Assembly: GCA_002083655.1 (NCBI GenBank)
Contig: MSXR01000015.1
Coordinates: forward strand, 124,353 to 188,352
Source: Proteobacteria bacterium ST_bin14
Lineage (GTDB): Bacteria; Pseudomonadota; Alphaproteobacteria; Sphingomonadales; Sphingomonadaceae
Direction of reading: 5' to 3'
DNA length: 64,000 nt
Shown: positions 10,042 to 18,769 of the stretch, in pieces
Position numbering within the stretch: the stretch's first letter is position 1
Layout of the letters: each line of letters opens with the position of its first letter
The notes under the pieces: generated by a model
What the model saw: the letters and a program-made list of their open reading frames with translations, nothing else
Told to the model about the DNA's origin: nothing
Database searches by the model: none
Program-made: the position numbers and the translations under genes

Positions 10042-11060
10042 TTCTTCCCGCCAATCACCTGCCTGCCGATCATCCCCCCGTCCCGCCTCGCAAGCTGGGG
10101 GTGTTATTGACGAATCTGGGTACGCCTGATGGGCCGGATACCAAGTCGGTTCGGCGTTATCTCGCTGAATTCCTGTCGGACCGCCGGGTTGTCGAGATTC
10201 CGCAAATCCTATGGCAGCCCATTTTGCGCGGGATTATCCTGAACACGCGGCCGCAGAAATCGGCAGAGGCCTATGCGCAGGTATGGGGGCCGGACGGATC
10301 GCCGCTGGCAAGCATCACCAAGGCGCAATCAGCGGCTTTGCAGGGTGCATTCGGCGCGAATGTGACGGTCGATTGGGCGATGCGGTATGGCAAGCCGTCC
10401 ATCCCGGAACGATTGCAGGCGATGAAGGATGCTGGGTGCGACCGGATTCTGCTCGCGCCGCTTTATCCGCAATATTGTGGGGCAACGACCGCGACGGCCA
10501 ATGATAAAGCGTTTGAGGCGCTGTCAGCGATGCGCTGGCAGCCCGCAATGCGCACCCTGCCGCCCTATTTCGATGATCCACTTTACATCGATGCGCTTCG
10601 CCAATCGATTGTGGTCGGGCTGGAAAAGCTTGATTTTGTCCCCGATGCGCTGGTGGTGAGTTTTCATGGCATGCCGGTGCGCACCCTGGAACTGGGCGAT
10701 CCATATCACTGCCACTGCCAAAAAACCGCTCGGCTGCTGGGCGAAGCGCTCGGGCGGCCAGTGGTGATTACTTTTCAGTCACGCTTTGGCCGGGCCAAAT
10801 GGCTGGAACCCGCCACCGACGACACGCTTGAGGCATTGCCCGGCAAAGGCATCAAAAAAATCGCGATTATCGCCCCGGGCTTTTCCGCCGATTGCCTTGA
10901 AACACTCGAAGAACTGGCGATTCGCGGGCGGGAAAGTTTTGAAGAACATGGCGGAACGCATTTTGGCTATATCCCCTGCCTGAATGACAGCGACACCGGT
11001 ATCGTAATGTTGCGGGCATTGATCAGCCGCGAACTTGAAGGGTGGCAAATCTCGTCCTAA
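10038..11060 (+). CDS. hemH: Ferrochelatase
   Basis: HemH inserts Fe(II) into protoporphyrin IX in the last step of haem synthesis. The 340-residue protein has the family start KLGVLLTNLGTPD, the catalytic histidine in VVSFHGMP and the acidic motif PGFSADCLETLEEL. The CHCQ motif after GDPYH is also typical. The ATG overlaps the stop of the molybdopterin enzyme, so the two are translationally coupled although no pathway links them. The stop is 36 bases before the SDR gene. Confidence 0.95.
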   Translation: MILPANHLPADHPPVPPRKLGVLLTNLGTPDGPDTKSVRRYLAEFLSDRRVVEIPQILWQPILRGIILNTRPQKSAEAYAQVWGPDGSPLASITKAQSAALQGAFGANVTVDWAMRYGKPSIPERLQAMKDAGCDRILLAPLYPQYCGATTATANDKAFEALSAMRWQPAMRTLPPYFDDPLYIDALRQSIVVGLEKLDFVPDALVVSFHGMPVRTLELGDPYHCHCQKTARLLGEALGRPVVITFQSRFGRAKWLEPATDDTLEALPGKGIKKIAIIAPGFSADCLETLEELAIRGRESFEEHGGTHFGYIPCLNDSDTGIVMLRALISRELEGWQISS

Positions 11061-11096
11061 AGTCGCGGGATAAGAAAAGGCTAGGAGAGAGAGAAT

Positions 11097-11819
11097 ATGG
11101 CACGCGTCGCAATTGTAACCGGGGGAACGCGTGGCATTGGGGAGGCGATCAGCATCGCGTTGCGCGATAACGGGCTGACCGTTGCAGCAAATTATGCCGG
11201 CAACGAAGCGCGCGCCAAGGAATTTACCGAACGCACCGGAATTGCGGCCTTCAAATGGGATGTGGCGGATTATGATGCCTGCCAGGCCGGTTGCGCCGCC
11301 GTCGTTGACGCGCTTGGTCCGGTTGATGTGCTGGTCAACAATGCCGGCATCACCCGTGACGGCACGATCATGAAGCTAACCTATCAAGCATGGAAAGAAG
11401 TGATCGACACCAATTTGGGTGGCTGCTTCAACATGGCAAAGGGTGTGTTTCCGGGGATGCGAGATCGCAAATGGGGCCGGATCGTCAATATCGGATCGAT
11501 CAACGGGCAGGCCGGGCAATATGGCCAGGTCAATTACGCCGCTGCCAAATCGGGTATTCACGGCTTTACCAAGGCATTGGCGCAAGAGGGTGCTAAGGCA
11601 GGCGTTACTGTCAACGCCATCGCACCGGGCTATATTGATACCGATATGGTCGCTGCTGTGCCTGCCGATGTCCTGGAAAAAATTGTCGCGAAAATCCCTG
11701 TCGGGCGATTAGGCCAGGCAATGGAAATCGCGCGGGCAGTGGTATTTTTGTGTTCGGAGGATGGCGGGTTTGTCACCGGATCGACGCTGAGCATCAATGG
11801 CGGCCAACACATGTACTAA
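11097..11819 (+). CDS. phbB: Acetoacetyl-CoA reductase (SDR family)
   Basis: This 240-residue short-chain dehydrogenase most resembles PhaB/PhbB, which reduces acetoacetyl-CoA to (R)-3-hydroxybutyryl-CoA for polyhydroxybutyrate. The cofactor motif TGGTRGIG, the NNAG motif, the serine in NIGSINGQ and the catalytic YAAAK are present. The C-terminus GGFVTGSTLSINGGQHMY matches PhbB well. AGGAGAGAG precedes the ATG. No phaA or phaC lies nearby, so a role in fatty acid synthesis (FabG-like) cannot be excluded. Confidence 0.88.
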   Translation: MARVAIVTGGTRGIGEAISIALRDNGLTVAANYAGNEARAKEFTERTGIAAFKWDVADYDACQAGCAAVVDALGPVDVLVNNAGITRDGTIMKLTYQAWKEVIDTNLGGCFNMAKGVFPGMRDRKWGRIVNIGSINGQAGQYGQVNYAAAKSGIHGFTKALAQEGAKAGVTVNAIAPGYIDTDMVAAVPADVLEKIVAKIPVGRLGQAMEIARAVVFLCSEDGGFVTGSTLSINGGQHMY

Positions 11820-11820
11820 C

Positions 11821-11926
11821 GGGCGCGGGCGCCCGCGGTAAATTGGGGCCAAATCGTTAGGGCCCAGATCGTTAGGGCCCGGTCTCTGGTGAGACCGGGC
11901 CCCGCCCTCGATACGCTACGCGAGGG
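11821..11926. terminator. Hairpin-dense intergenic segment between convergent genes
   Basis: Three inverted repeats lie within about 100 bases. A 14-base palindrome is at 11824-11837. A 12-bp perfect stem is at 11875-11886 with 11891-11902, loop TGGT. CCCTCG at 11905-11910 pairs with CGAGGG at 11921-11926. Two tandem copies of a 15-mer (A[AG]ATCGTTAGGGCCC) occupy 11851-11880. It lies between the stops of phbB and the glycine-zipper gene, so bidirectional termination is plausible, but there is no T-run. Confidence 0.5.
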
Positions 11927-11931
11927 AAGAC

Positions 11932-12393
11932 TTAGCGATAGTTGCGGCACCCGTTGCGGCCATCACGCTCAATGGCCCGGCCCGCGAGCGCGCCGCCGAT
12001 GCCACCGATGAGTGCGCCGGCCGTCCGGTCGCCACGACCCGCAATGGAGTTGCCGAGTAATCCACCAGCGATTGCGCCAAGCAGCGCACCGCCCGTGCCA
12101 TCGTTGCAACGGCGGTCGTTACGGAAATCGCGGCGATAACGGCGATCGTTGACGCGATCATCGTACCGATCATTATAGGATTGGTTATACGCCTGATTGT
12201 AGCGACCGTTATTGTACTGGCCACCATATTGGTTGCCGTATTGATTGCCATAGGGGTCGCCGCGATACTGCTCTTGATAAACATCACCGCGATAGCCGCC
12301 GCGATAATCTTGCGCTGACGCTGATGCGACAGGAACAAGGGCGCTTGCGCTGATGGCGAGAGCGACGCTTGCAAGTGACAATTTCTTCAACAT
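11932..12393 (-). CDS. Glycine-zipper 2TM outer-membrane-type protein
   Basis: The 153-residue protein has a clear signal peptide (MLKKLSLASVALAISASALVP...ASAQ), then a Tyr/Gly/Asn/Asp-rich low-complexity stretch with repeated QYGNQYGGQY-like units. After an RRYRRDFRNDRRCND basic segment comes a glycine-zipper hairpin (GALLGAIAGGLLGNSIAG ... GALIGGIGGALAG). The fold is shared with Rickettsia 17-kDa antigen-like proteins. The start at 12393 has GAGGAG 7 bases upstream; in-frame ATGs at 12399 and 12408 are worse placed. Its function is unknown; a role in envelope integrity is inferred from the family. Confidence 0.85.
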   Translation of the reverse strand: MLKKLSLASVALAISASALVPVASASAQDYRGGYRGDVYQEQYRGDPYGNQYGNQYGGQYNNGRYNQAYNQSYNDRYDDRVNDRRYRRDFRNDRRCNDGTGGALLGAIAGGLLGNSIAGRGDRTAGALIGGIGGALAGRAIERDGRNGCRNYR

Positions 12394-12575
12394 GGTCATT
12401 CTCCTCATCAGCGCCCCGTTCCAATACGGTCGGGGCAAGCTGCCGTTGTTCGACAATGCCTTTATGCTACCAGCCAGTTGAGCGAAGTCTGAATGCGTCT
12501 GTTATCGCACGTTCATCACAAAAACCGCTGGGCGACGGGCCTGTCAGGGGCGGCTGGCTGGGCTAAGGATGGGTA

Positions 12576-13610
12576 ATGTCGCTGTTCCAATCACCCGTTA
12601 TCCGATCGATACTGCTGCTCCTGCTGTTTGTGCCCAGCTGGTCGACGGTCCCGCGCCTGCCCTTGCTGGATGAGCGCGCGGCATTGGTGGCAATGCCGGT
12701 GGCGCTGTATCCCGAATCGCCTGCGCGGCGACGGGTGGGGGCGTTGATTTTTGAACGGGGTTATCGGCTGACCAGCGCTGATCCGGCCTTTGGCGGCTTT
12801 TCATCGCTGATCGTCGATGGTGATCACTTCACCCTGTTGAACGATGGCGGGAACATTGTGCGTTTTCGCCTCGATTCGCGGGGCAGAATCACCACCCCGC
12901 ATTTCGATGCGCTTTCGGCTGGACCGGGGACGGGCTGGGAAAAAAGCGACCGGGACAGCGAATCGATGACGCGTAATCCCGCATCGGGCACGATCTGGGT
13001 CACTTTTGAGCGCGCCAATGCGATTTGGGCCTATTCGCCGGGGCTGGCAAAGCCGGTGCGCCATGCAGCCCCGCGTGCGATGCAGAACTGGCCGGAAAAT
13101 GGCGGAGCAGAAGCGATGGTGCGGCTGCGCAACGGCGGTTTCGTTGTTCTGTCAGAGACCGGCTTCTGGCGCGGCACCAAGGGGCAGGATTTCGTGGGGA
13201 TTCGCTTTGATGGTGACCCAACCTTGCCCGGGCGGCGTGGCTTTCGGTTCATCTACCGCCCGCCTGACGGCTATAAGCCAACCGATATCGCTGAAATGCC
13301 GGACGGTCGCTTGCTGGTGTTGAACCGCCGATTCACGGTGCCGGCTGGGTTTCGGGCAGTGCTGACCATCGTTGATCAGCGCCAGATCGCGCCGGGCAAG
13401 CGGGTGGTGGGCCGCGAGCTGGCGCGATTCGCGCCGCCTGTGCTGGCCGATAACTTTGAAGGGATCGCGATCACGCGCGAATCAAATAACAGTACAGGCC
13501 TGTGGATCGTTTCAGACGATAACCAGTCGAGCCTGCAGCAGAGCCTGTTGCTCAAATTCCGAATCGACGATGCTGCTGCCCGAAAAATCGGGGGCACGCA
13601 TCGCCAATAA
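12576..13610 (+). CDS. Esterase-like/phytase-family exported protein
   Basis: The 344-residue protein begins with a hydrophobic segment (RSILLLLLFVPSWS), so it is probably exported or anchored. The rest resembles the esterase-like activity of phytase family, a beta-propeller group: repeated blocks such as GGFSSLIVDGDHFTLLNDGG, NGGFVVLSETGFW and DNFEGIAITR. The last motif is typical of this family. Substrate unknown. It ends 6 bases before the stop of the convergent rpmB. Confidence 0.78.
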   Translation: MSLFQSPVIRSILLLLLFVPSWSTVPRLPLLDERAALVAMPVALYPESPARRRVGALIFERGYRLTSADPAFGGFSSLIVDGDHFTLLNDGGNIVRFRLDSRGRITTPHFDALSAGPGTGWEKSDRDSESMTRNPASGTIWVTFERANAIWAYSPGLAKPVRHAAPRAMQNWPENGGAEAMVRLRNGGFVVLSETGFWRGTKGQDFVGIRFDGDPTLPGRRGFRFIYRPPDGYKPTDIAEMPDGRLLVLNRRFTVPAGFRAVLTIVDQRQIAPGKRVVGRELARFAPPVLADNFEGIAITRESNNSTGLWIVSDDNQSSLQQSLLLKFRIDDAAARKIGGTHRQ

Positions 13611-13616
13611 ATCGGA

Positions 13617-13916
13617 TCAGGCGGCGGTTGCTGCCGGTGTCAGCTTCTTGCGGATGTCACGCTTCAGGCGACGCGCCTTGAGCGAGAGCTGATCATCGGC
13701 GGTCTTCACCAGCCAGTTGTCCAGCCCGCCGACATGCTCAACCGACCGCAAGCCGTTGGTTGAAACGCGCAGCTTCACGCTGGTGCCCAGCGCGTCTGAC
13801 AGCAAGGTCACGTTCTGCAGGTTAGGCAGAAACGTCCGCTTGGTCTTATTGTTGGCGTGGGATACGTTGTTACCCACCTGCCGGCCCTTGCCGGTCAGTT
13901 CGCAGATACGCGACAT
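13617..13916 (-). CDS. rpmB: 50S ribosomal protein L28
   Basis: This 99-residue protein is bacterial L28 of the large ribosomal subunit. The start [11 protein letters not shown], the [12 protein letters not shown] motif and the basic tail [10 protein letters not shown] are characteristic. AGGAA lies upstream of the ATG at 13916. It has no Cys4 zinc motif. It stands alone, as is usual for rpmB in alphaproteobacteria. Confidence 0.97.
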   Translation of the reverse strand: MSRICELTGKGRQVGNNVSHANNKTKRTFLPNLQNVTLLSDALGTSVKLRVSTNGLRSVEHVGGLDNWLVKTADDQLSLKARRLKRDIRKKLTPAATAA

Positions 13917-14069
13917 TGCTTGAATTCCTGAATTCTGGTTACCCGGAAAGAGGGCGCGGATAGCCAGTTAGATCGCATCAGTCAACCGATTCACGTGTTG
14001 GCGTGCAACCAACCGGCGACGTGCGGCGTTATTACGCAAACGAACCGATCACTTGAAGGGGTTTATTAT

Positions 14070-14357
14070 ATGCGCGCTTTGCTTATTCTCGTCGGGCTTG
14101 CTGCCCTCGCCGTGCTTGGCGCCTGGTCGCTGGGCCTCATCAACATCGACCAGAGCAAGGTTGCGCTGGCGCCGGAATTGAAGATGGAAGGCGGGCAGGC
14201 CCCCGAATTTACCGTCAACATGGCCAGGATCGAAATCGGGACGGAGAACAAGACGATTGAGGTGCCCACCGTCGGCACCACCACGCGCACGATCACGGTG
14301 CCAACGATGACAGTCGAAAAGCCAGGCAATGCGCAGGAAGCCCCGGCGACAGAGTAA
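14070..14357 (+). CDS. Small membrane-anchored hypothetical protein
   Basis: This is a 95-residue protein with an N-terminal hydrophobic segment (RALLILVGLAALAVLGAWSLGLI) and a Thr/Val-rich tail containing three IEVPTVGTTTRTITVPTMTVEKP-like short beta-type repeats. The ATG at 14070 has GAAGGGG 8 bases upstream and is preferred to an in-frame start at 13995. It appears to be a single-pass inner-membrane protein with a periplasmic tail. I do not recognise the family. It is 48 bases before the tadA-type gene. Confidence 0.72.
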   Translation: MRALLILVGLAALAVLGAWSLGLINIDQSKVALAPELKMEGGQAPEFTVNMARIEIGTENKTIEVPTVGTTTRTITVPTMTVEKPGNAQEAPATE

Positions 14358-14405
14358 CGACACCTGTGGCTAGCCAATCGCCGCGCGATCGGGGCATAAG
14401 CGGGG

Positions 14406-14855
14406 ATGTTTCCCTTGCCCGATCCGATGCGCGCGGCGCTGGCGGCTGCGCGTGAAGCCGCCGCGGCTGGCGAAGTGCCGGTCGGGGCGGTGATTGTGCA
14501 GGCTGGGCAGATTATCGCCACTGCCGCCAATGCGCCCCGCGCGCTGCATGATCCCACAGCCCATGCGGAAATTCTGGCGATTCGCGCTGCAGCAAAGCTT
14601 CTGGGTCGCGACCGGCTTGATGGCTGCGACCTGTGGGTGACGCTGGAACCTTGTGCAATGTGTGCAGGCGCGATCAGCCATGCGCGGCTTGACCGGCTAT
14701 ATTACGGTGCAGACGATGCCAAGGGCGGCGCGGTGGCGCATGGCCCGCGTTTCTTCACCCAACCCACCTGCCACCACCGCCCGGACGTTTATGCAGGCAT
14801 TGGTGAAGGCGATGCTGCCGCGCTGCTCAAGGCTTTTTTTGCGGCGCGTCGCTAA
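14406..14855 (+). CDS. tadA: tRNA-adenosine deaminase/CMP-dCMP deaminase family (TadA)
   Basis: TadA deaminates A34 to inosine in tRNA-Arg(ACG). The 149-residue protein has the zinc motifs HAE (with the catalytic Glu) and PCAMCAGAI at the spacing expected for TadA, and a typical N-terminus with VPVGAVIV. The C-terminal region FFAARR is also TadA-like. The alternative is a guanine or general nucleoside deaminase, but length and motif order favour TadA. Confidence 0.9.
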   Translation: MFPLPDPMRAALAAAREAAAAGEVPVGAVIVQAGQIIATAANAPRALHDPTAHAEILAIRAAAKLLGRDRLDGCDLWVTLEPCAMCAGAISHARLDRLYYGADDAKGGAVAHGPRFFTQPTCHHRPDVYAGIGEGDAAALLKAFFAARR

Positions 14856-14936
14856 GGCTAACTCTGCTCGCCCGATCTAATTCGTTGATGCGTGTTGTGA
14901 ACTGGTGCGATTCGCGGCAAAGGACGATACAGCGCC

Positions 14937-16250
14937 ATGGCACCGCTTTCCCCCTTTCCCTGGATCGATGTCGCGATCATCGCGGCTCTTGTCTTGCTCA
15001 ACGGCATCTTTGCGATGTCTGAGCTGGCGATTGTCTCGTCGCGCCGGGCGCGGCTGGAGGCGATGGCGCGTGCGCAGGTGCGTGGGGCGCAAGCAGCGCT
15101 CGCGCTGGCGGCAGATCCTGGGAAATTCCTGTCGACGGTGCAGATCGGCATCACGCTGATCGGGATTTTGGCTGGCGCCTATTCGGGTGCAAGCCTGGGC
15201 GCACCGGTGGGGGCCAGGCTGGCAGCAATGGGCATGCCCCAGCCGCTCGCGCTATCCATGGGGTTCGCGATTGTTATTGGCGTGACGACCTATGCGTCCT
15301 TGGTCGTCGGCGAACTGGTCCCCAAACAGATCGCCTTGCGCGCGCCGGAAGCAATTGCCGTGGTGATGGCACTGCCGATGCAGTGGCTGGCGGTGGCGAC
15401 CGCTCCGGTCGTGTGGGTGCTCGATTCGACGAGTGCGGGGCTGTTCTGGCTCATGCGCCTGCAACGCGAATCGCAGGATCATGTGACGGCTGAGGAGCTT
15501 CACATGATCGTCGCCGAGGCATCGAAATCGGGCGTGATTGAGGAGCATGAACGCTCGATCATTTCCGGCGTGGTTCGGCTGGCGGATCGCCCGGCGCGTG
15601 AAGTGATGACGCCGCGTACCGATATTGAATGGCTTGATGTTGATCTTGACGAGGCCGGGATTCGCGCGGCGTTGATGACGGCGACGCACACCCGGCTGCC
15701 GGTGGTGGAAGGATCAGTGGATGCTGTGATCGGCGTAGTCCAGGCGCGCGATATCGTTGCAGCGGTGTTTGCTGGCGAGCCGCTCAACCTGCGCACGTTG
15801 ATGCGCAAGGCTCCCGTCGTGCTTGATCAGCTCGATGCGATGGATGTGCTGAATGCGCTGCGCAAAGCTGAGGTGCCGATGGCGCTGTTGCATGACGAAT
15901 ATGGCCATTTCGAAGGCATCGTCACGCCTGCCGATCTGTTGTCGGCAATCGCCGGCGAATTCGCCTCCGATAGCGATCCTGATGACGAGCCCAATGTGGT
16001 TGTGCGTGATGACGGTTCGCTGCTCGTCGCAGGCCAGATGGCCGCAGATGCCCTGGCCGAGCGTTTGGGCATCGATCTGCCAGAGGATCGCGATTTCGCA
16101 ACCGTCGCGGGGCTGGCGCTGGCGGTGTTCCGCCATTTGCCCGGCGAAGGGGAAAGCTTTGTCGAACAGGGCTGGAAGTTCGAAGTGGTCGACCTTGACG
16201 GTCGCCGGATCGACAAATTGCTGGTCAGCGCGGTGGTGCGCGGCGATTAG
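14937..16250 (+). CDS. Hemolysin-family CNNM/CBS-domain membrane protein
   Basis: The 437-residue protein has an N-terminal DUF21/CNNM transmembrane domain (hydrophobic segments in roughly residues 8-180), then a CBS pair (VMTPRTDIEWLDVD ... HTRLPVVEGSVDAVIGVVQARDI and VLDQLDAMDVLNALRK ... FEGIVTPADLLSAI) and a C-terminal CorC/HlyC domain. Family members are linked to magnesium or cobalt handling; haemolysin is a historical name. The paralogous arrangement and length fit YtfL/YhdP-type proteins. Its ATG lies 81 bases after the tadA stop. Confidence 0.9.
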   Translation: MAPLSPFPWIDVAIIAALVLLNGIFAMSELAIVSSRRARLEAMARAQVRGAQAALALAADPGKFLSTVQIGITLIGILAGAYSGASLGAPVGARLAAMGMPQPLALSMGFAIVIGVTTYASLVVGELVPKQIALRAPEAIAVVMALPMQWLAVATAPVVWVLDSTSAGLFWLMRLQRESQDHVTAEELHMIVAEASKSGVIEEHERSIISGVVRLADRPAREVMTPRTDIEWLDVDLDEAGIRAALMTATHTRLPVVEGSVDAVIGVVQARDIVAAVFAGEPLNLRTLMRKAPVVLDQLDAMDVLNALRKAEVPMALLHDEYGHFEGIVTPADLLSAIAGEFASDSDPDDEPNVVVRDDGSLLVAGQMAADALAERLGIDLPEDRDFATVAGLALAVFRHLPGEGESFVEQGWKFEVVDLDGRRIDKLLVSAVVRGD

Positions 16251-16334
16251 GGTTTGAAGCGATAAGGGCGAAGGTCAGTATAACGGTGATCTGACGGTTG
16301 GCCTTTTAGCGAACGGGTTGTTAAATTGCCGACG

Positions 16335-16841
16335 ATGCAGCTTGCAACGGTCACAGCCTTATGTCGCGCTTTTGAAGCGGCCGGCCTCGATTACTGGATC
16401 GACGGTGGCTGGGGCGTCGATGCGCTGCTCGGTCGACAAACGCGTCCACATTCTGATTTGGACCTCGCCGTTCAATTCGCCGATCTGAAGTGTTTTCAGC
16501 AAACGCTTACGGCGCTGGGGTATCAGCTGATCATTCAGCCGGACGGACGGGATTGGAATCCTGTGTTTCTTCATCCAACCGACGGGTCGGTCGATCTCCA
16601 TGGCTTTGTTCTGAATGAGTTTGGGGAAGGCGTCCTTGGTGCCCCAAGCGAGAATTCATCTTATCCTGCGGGTGCGCTCAATGGCGTTGGCATATTGCAC
16701 ACCTTACAGGTTCGCTGCATTGCCGCGCCGTTTGTGCTGGCCTTCCGAAATGGCTTTGAACCACGGGCTGTCGATCACCACGATGTTGCAGCCCTGTGCG
16801 CGCATTTTGGCCTGCTGTGCCCTAGCCGCTTTCAGCCTTAG
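16335..16841 (+). CDS. Lincosamide-type nucleotidyltransferase-fold protein
   Basis: The 168-residue protein has the nucleotidyltransferase core WIDGGWGVDALLGRQTRPHSDLDLAV. The GGWGVDAL block followed by D-L-D matches the lincosamide nucleotidyltransferase group (LnuA/LinA-like). These enzymes adenylylate small molecules, and many chromosomal relatives have no known substrate. The ATG at 16335 is preferred to a TTG at 16326; no strong ribosome site is visible. No mobile element or resistance gene lies nearby. Resistance cannot be claimed from the fold. Confidence 0.7.
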   Translation: MQLATVTALCRAFEAAGLDYWIDGGWGVDALLGRQTRPHSDLDLAVQFADLKCFQQTLTALGYQLIIQPDGRDWNPVFLHPTDGSVDLHGFVLNEFGEGVLGAPSENSSYPAGALNGVGILHTLQVRCIAAPFVLAFRNGFEPRAVDHHDVAALCAHFGLLCPSRFQP

Positions 16842-16935
16842 GGGAAGAGCAGCGCCCAAGATGGCGGTCAGGGCAAATGGGGGGCAGCACGCTTACAAAC
16901 GCAACAATGTTGAGGCCAGGCGAGCCGATTCCGGA

Positions 16936-17487
16936 TTATCCCCCCAGCTTGCCGAACGCCGCTTCGAACCCGGCGATATCGCCCGCCGCCAGCAACCGCG
17001 CCTGTTCGATCCAGCGGTCGCGCAAGATCCGGCCTGCGAAATTGCCCATCTGCGCGTCGATGTCGGCGATTTGACCGGGTGATAGTGCCGCGAGCTGACC
17101 GACGCTGGCAATGCCGAGTTCGCCAAGCCGCGCCGCTGCCTTGGGGCCAAGGCCCTTGAGAAGGGTCAGCGGTTGGCTGCTGCCGGTATCGGCAGGCATG
17201 GGCGCTGCGGCGGCAACAGGTGCGTCAGCCAAAGCCTCCACCATCGGTGCAGGCACTGCCCCCGCATCGGCCAAAACCGCAGCAACAGGTGCAGCCTCCG
17301 GCCCGTGCCCCGCAAGCGCGGCATGTTTTTCAGAATCCGCAACTTCGCTTGCCTTAACGCGCCGCCGCATGGTGCCCCACCAGATTACGGCAAGCGCGCA
17401 GACCGCGCCGATGCCAATCAGGATCATCGTGAAGGTGGTCATCGCGACCGAATTTGCCGATGCGGCCGCGCTTAACAGGGTCGTCAT
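16936..17487 (-). CDS. Membrane-anchored helix-hairpin-helix protein
   Basis: The 183-residue protein has one N-terminal transmembrane segment (AMTTFTMILIGIGAVCALAVIWW), an Ala-rich linker, and a C-terminal helix-hairpin-helix unit (LLKGLGPKAAARLGELGIASVGQLAALS) similar to the 5' DNA nuclease/flap-endonuclease-like domain found in small membrane proteins. The domain binds DNA or other partners in known proteins; function here is unknown. It sits 16 bases downstream of purD on the same strand, so it may be co-transcribed. Confidence 0.75.
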   Translation of the reverse strand: MTTLLSAAASANSVAMTTFTMILIGIGAVCALAVIWWGTMRRRVKASEVADSEKHAALAGHGPEAAPVAAVLADAGAVPAPMVEALADAPVAAAAPMPADTGSSQPLTLLKGLGPKAAARLGELGIASVGQLAALSPGQIADIDAQMGNFAGRILRDRWIEQARLLAAGDIAGFEAAFGKLGG

Positions 17488-17503
17488 GAGGTCACTCCAT
17501 CCT

Positions 17504-18769
17504 TCAGCCGGGCTCGCGCGCTATCTCGCGCCAGCCGATATCTCGCCGGTAAAAGCCATCGGGAAAATCGATCGAATTAATCGCCCGATAGGCCAGCGAT
17601 TGCGCCGCCTGCACGCTCTCACCCCGCGCCGTCACCGCGAGCACGCGCCCGCCGCTTGCCACCAGCGTATCACCCAAGGCTTTGGTTCCGGCTTGGAAAA
17701 CGAGTGCGCCTATTGCCTCGGCGGCGTCGATCCCGCCAATCGTCCCGCCGCTGGCGGGCGTGCCGGGATAGCCGCGCGCGGCCATCACCACCGTCAAGGC
17801 GACATCGTCTGAAAATACGGGCGCTGGGCAATCGGCCAGTGTGCCACGCGCCGTCGCCAGCATGATCGGCAGCAGGTCGCTGTCCAGCCGCATCATCAGC
17901 ACCTGACATTCGGGATCGCCAAAGCGCGCATTATATTCGATCAGCTTGGGGCCATTCGCTGTCAGCATCAGCCCTGCATAGAGCACCCCTGAAAAGGGCA
18001 TTCCTGCCGCCGCCATCGCTGCCACCGTAGGGGCGATAATCTCATCAATCGCGCGCTGTTCGAGCGCGGCGGTCAGCACGGGGGCGGGGCTGTACGCGCC
18101 CATGCCACCGGTGTTGGGGCCGGTATCGCCGTCGCCGACGCGCTTGTGATCCTGCGCGGACCCAAACGGCATGATGGCGGTGCCATCGGTCAGCACGAAC
18201 AAGCTGGCTTCTTCGCCCTCCAGAAACTCCTCAATCACCGCGTCGCCGCCGGTTTTGCCGAACATGCCGGCCAGCGCAGCTTCGGCTTCGTCGCGGGTAT
18301 TGGCGATCGTCACGCCCTTGCCCGCGGCCAGCCCGTCAGCTTTGATCACGACGGGCAGCCCGAAATCGCCCAGCGCCGCCATGGCGCCATCATGCGAGGT
18401 GACGCGCGCATAACGCGCCGTGGGGATGCGGGCGCGCTTGCACAAATCCTTGGTAAAGCCCTTTGATCCTTCAAGCTGCGCTGCCTTGGCGTCGGGGCCG
18501 AACACCGCGATTTTCATCGTGCGCAGATTATCCGCCAGCCCGTCGACCAACGGCGCTTCCGGCCCAATCACCACCAGCTCAACCGAATGACGCAGGCAGA
18601 AATCGATGATCGCGCGGTGATCACCCGGATCAATCGCCGCGATTGTTGCGTGTTGGGCTATGCCGGGGTTGCCGGGTGCGGCATAAAGCGTTGTCAGGTC
18701 CGGTGACTGCGCCAGCTTCCATGCCAGCGCATGCTCGCGGCCCCCCGATCCGATCAGCAGGACATTCAT
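17504..18769 (-). CDS. purD: Phosphoribosylamine-glycine ligase
   Basis: PurD catalyses the second step of purine synthesis, ligating glycine to phosphoribosylamine with ATP. The 421-residue protein starts with the canonical [19 protein letters not shown]. The ATP-grasp motifs are present, including [11 protein letters not shown] and [10 protein letters not shown]. The open frame extends upstream to 18886, but the ATG at 18769 matches the family start. Its start codon shares bases with that of the divergent xseA in the tetranucleotide CATG. Confidence 0.96.
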   Translation of the reverse strand: MNVLLIGSGGREHALAWKLAQSPDLTTLYAAPGNPGIAQHATIAAIDPGDHRAIIDFCLRHSVELVVIGPEAPLVDGLADNLRTMKIAVFGPDAKAAQLEGSKGFTKDLCKRARIPTARYARVTSHDGAMAALGDFGLPVVIKADGLAAGKGVTIANTRDEAEAALAGMFGKTGGDAVIEEFLEGEEASLFVLTDGTAIMPFGSAQDHKRVGDGDTGPNTGGMGAYSPAPVLTAALEQRAIDEIIAPTVAAMAAAGMPFSGVLYAGLMLTANGPKLIEYNARFGDPECQVLMMRLDSDLLPIMLATARGTLADCPAPVFSDDVALTVVMAARGYPGTPASGGTIGGIDAAEAIGALVFQAGTKALGDTLVASGGRVLAVTARGESVQAAQSLAYRAINSIDFPDGFYRRDIGWREIAREPG

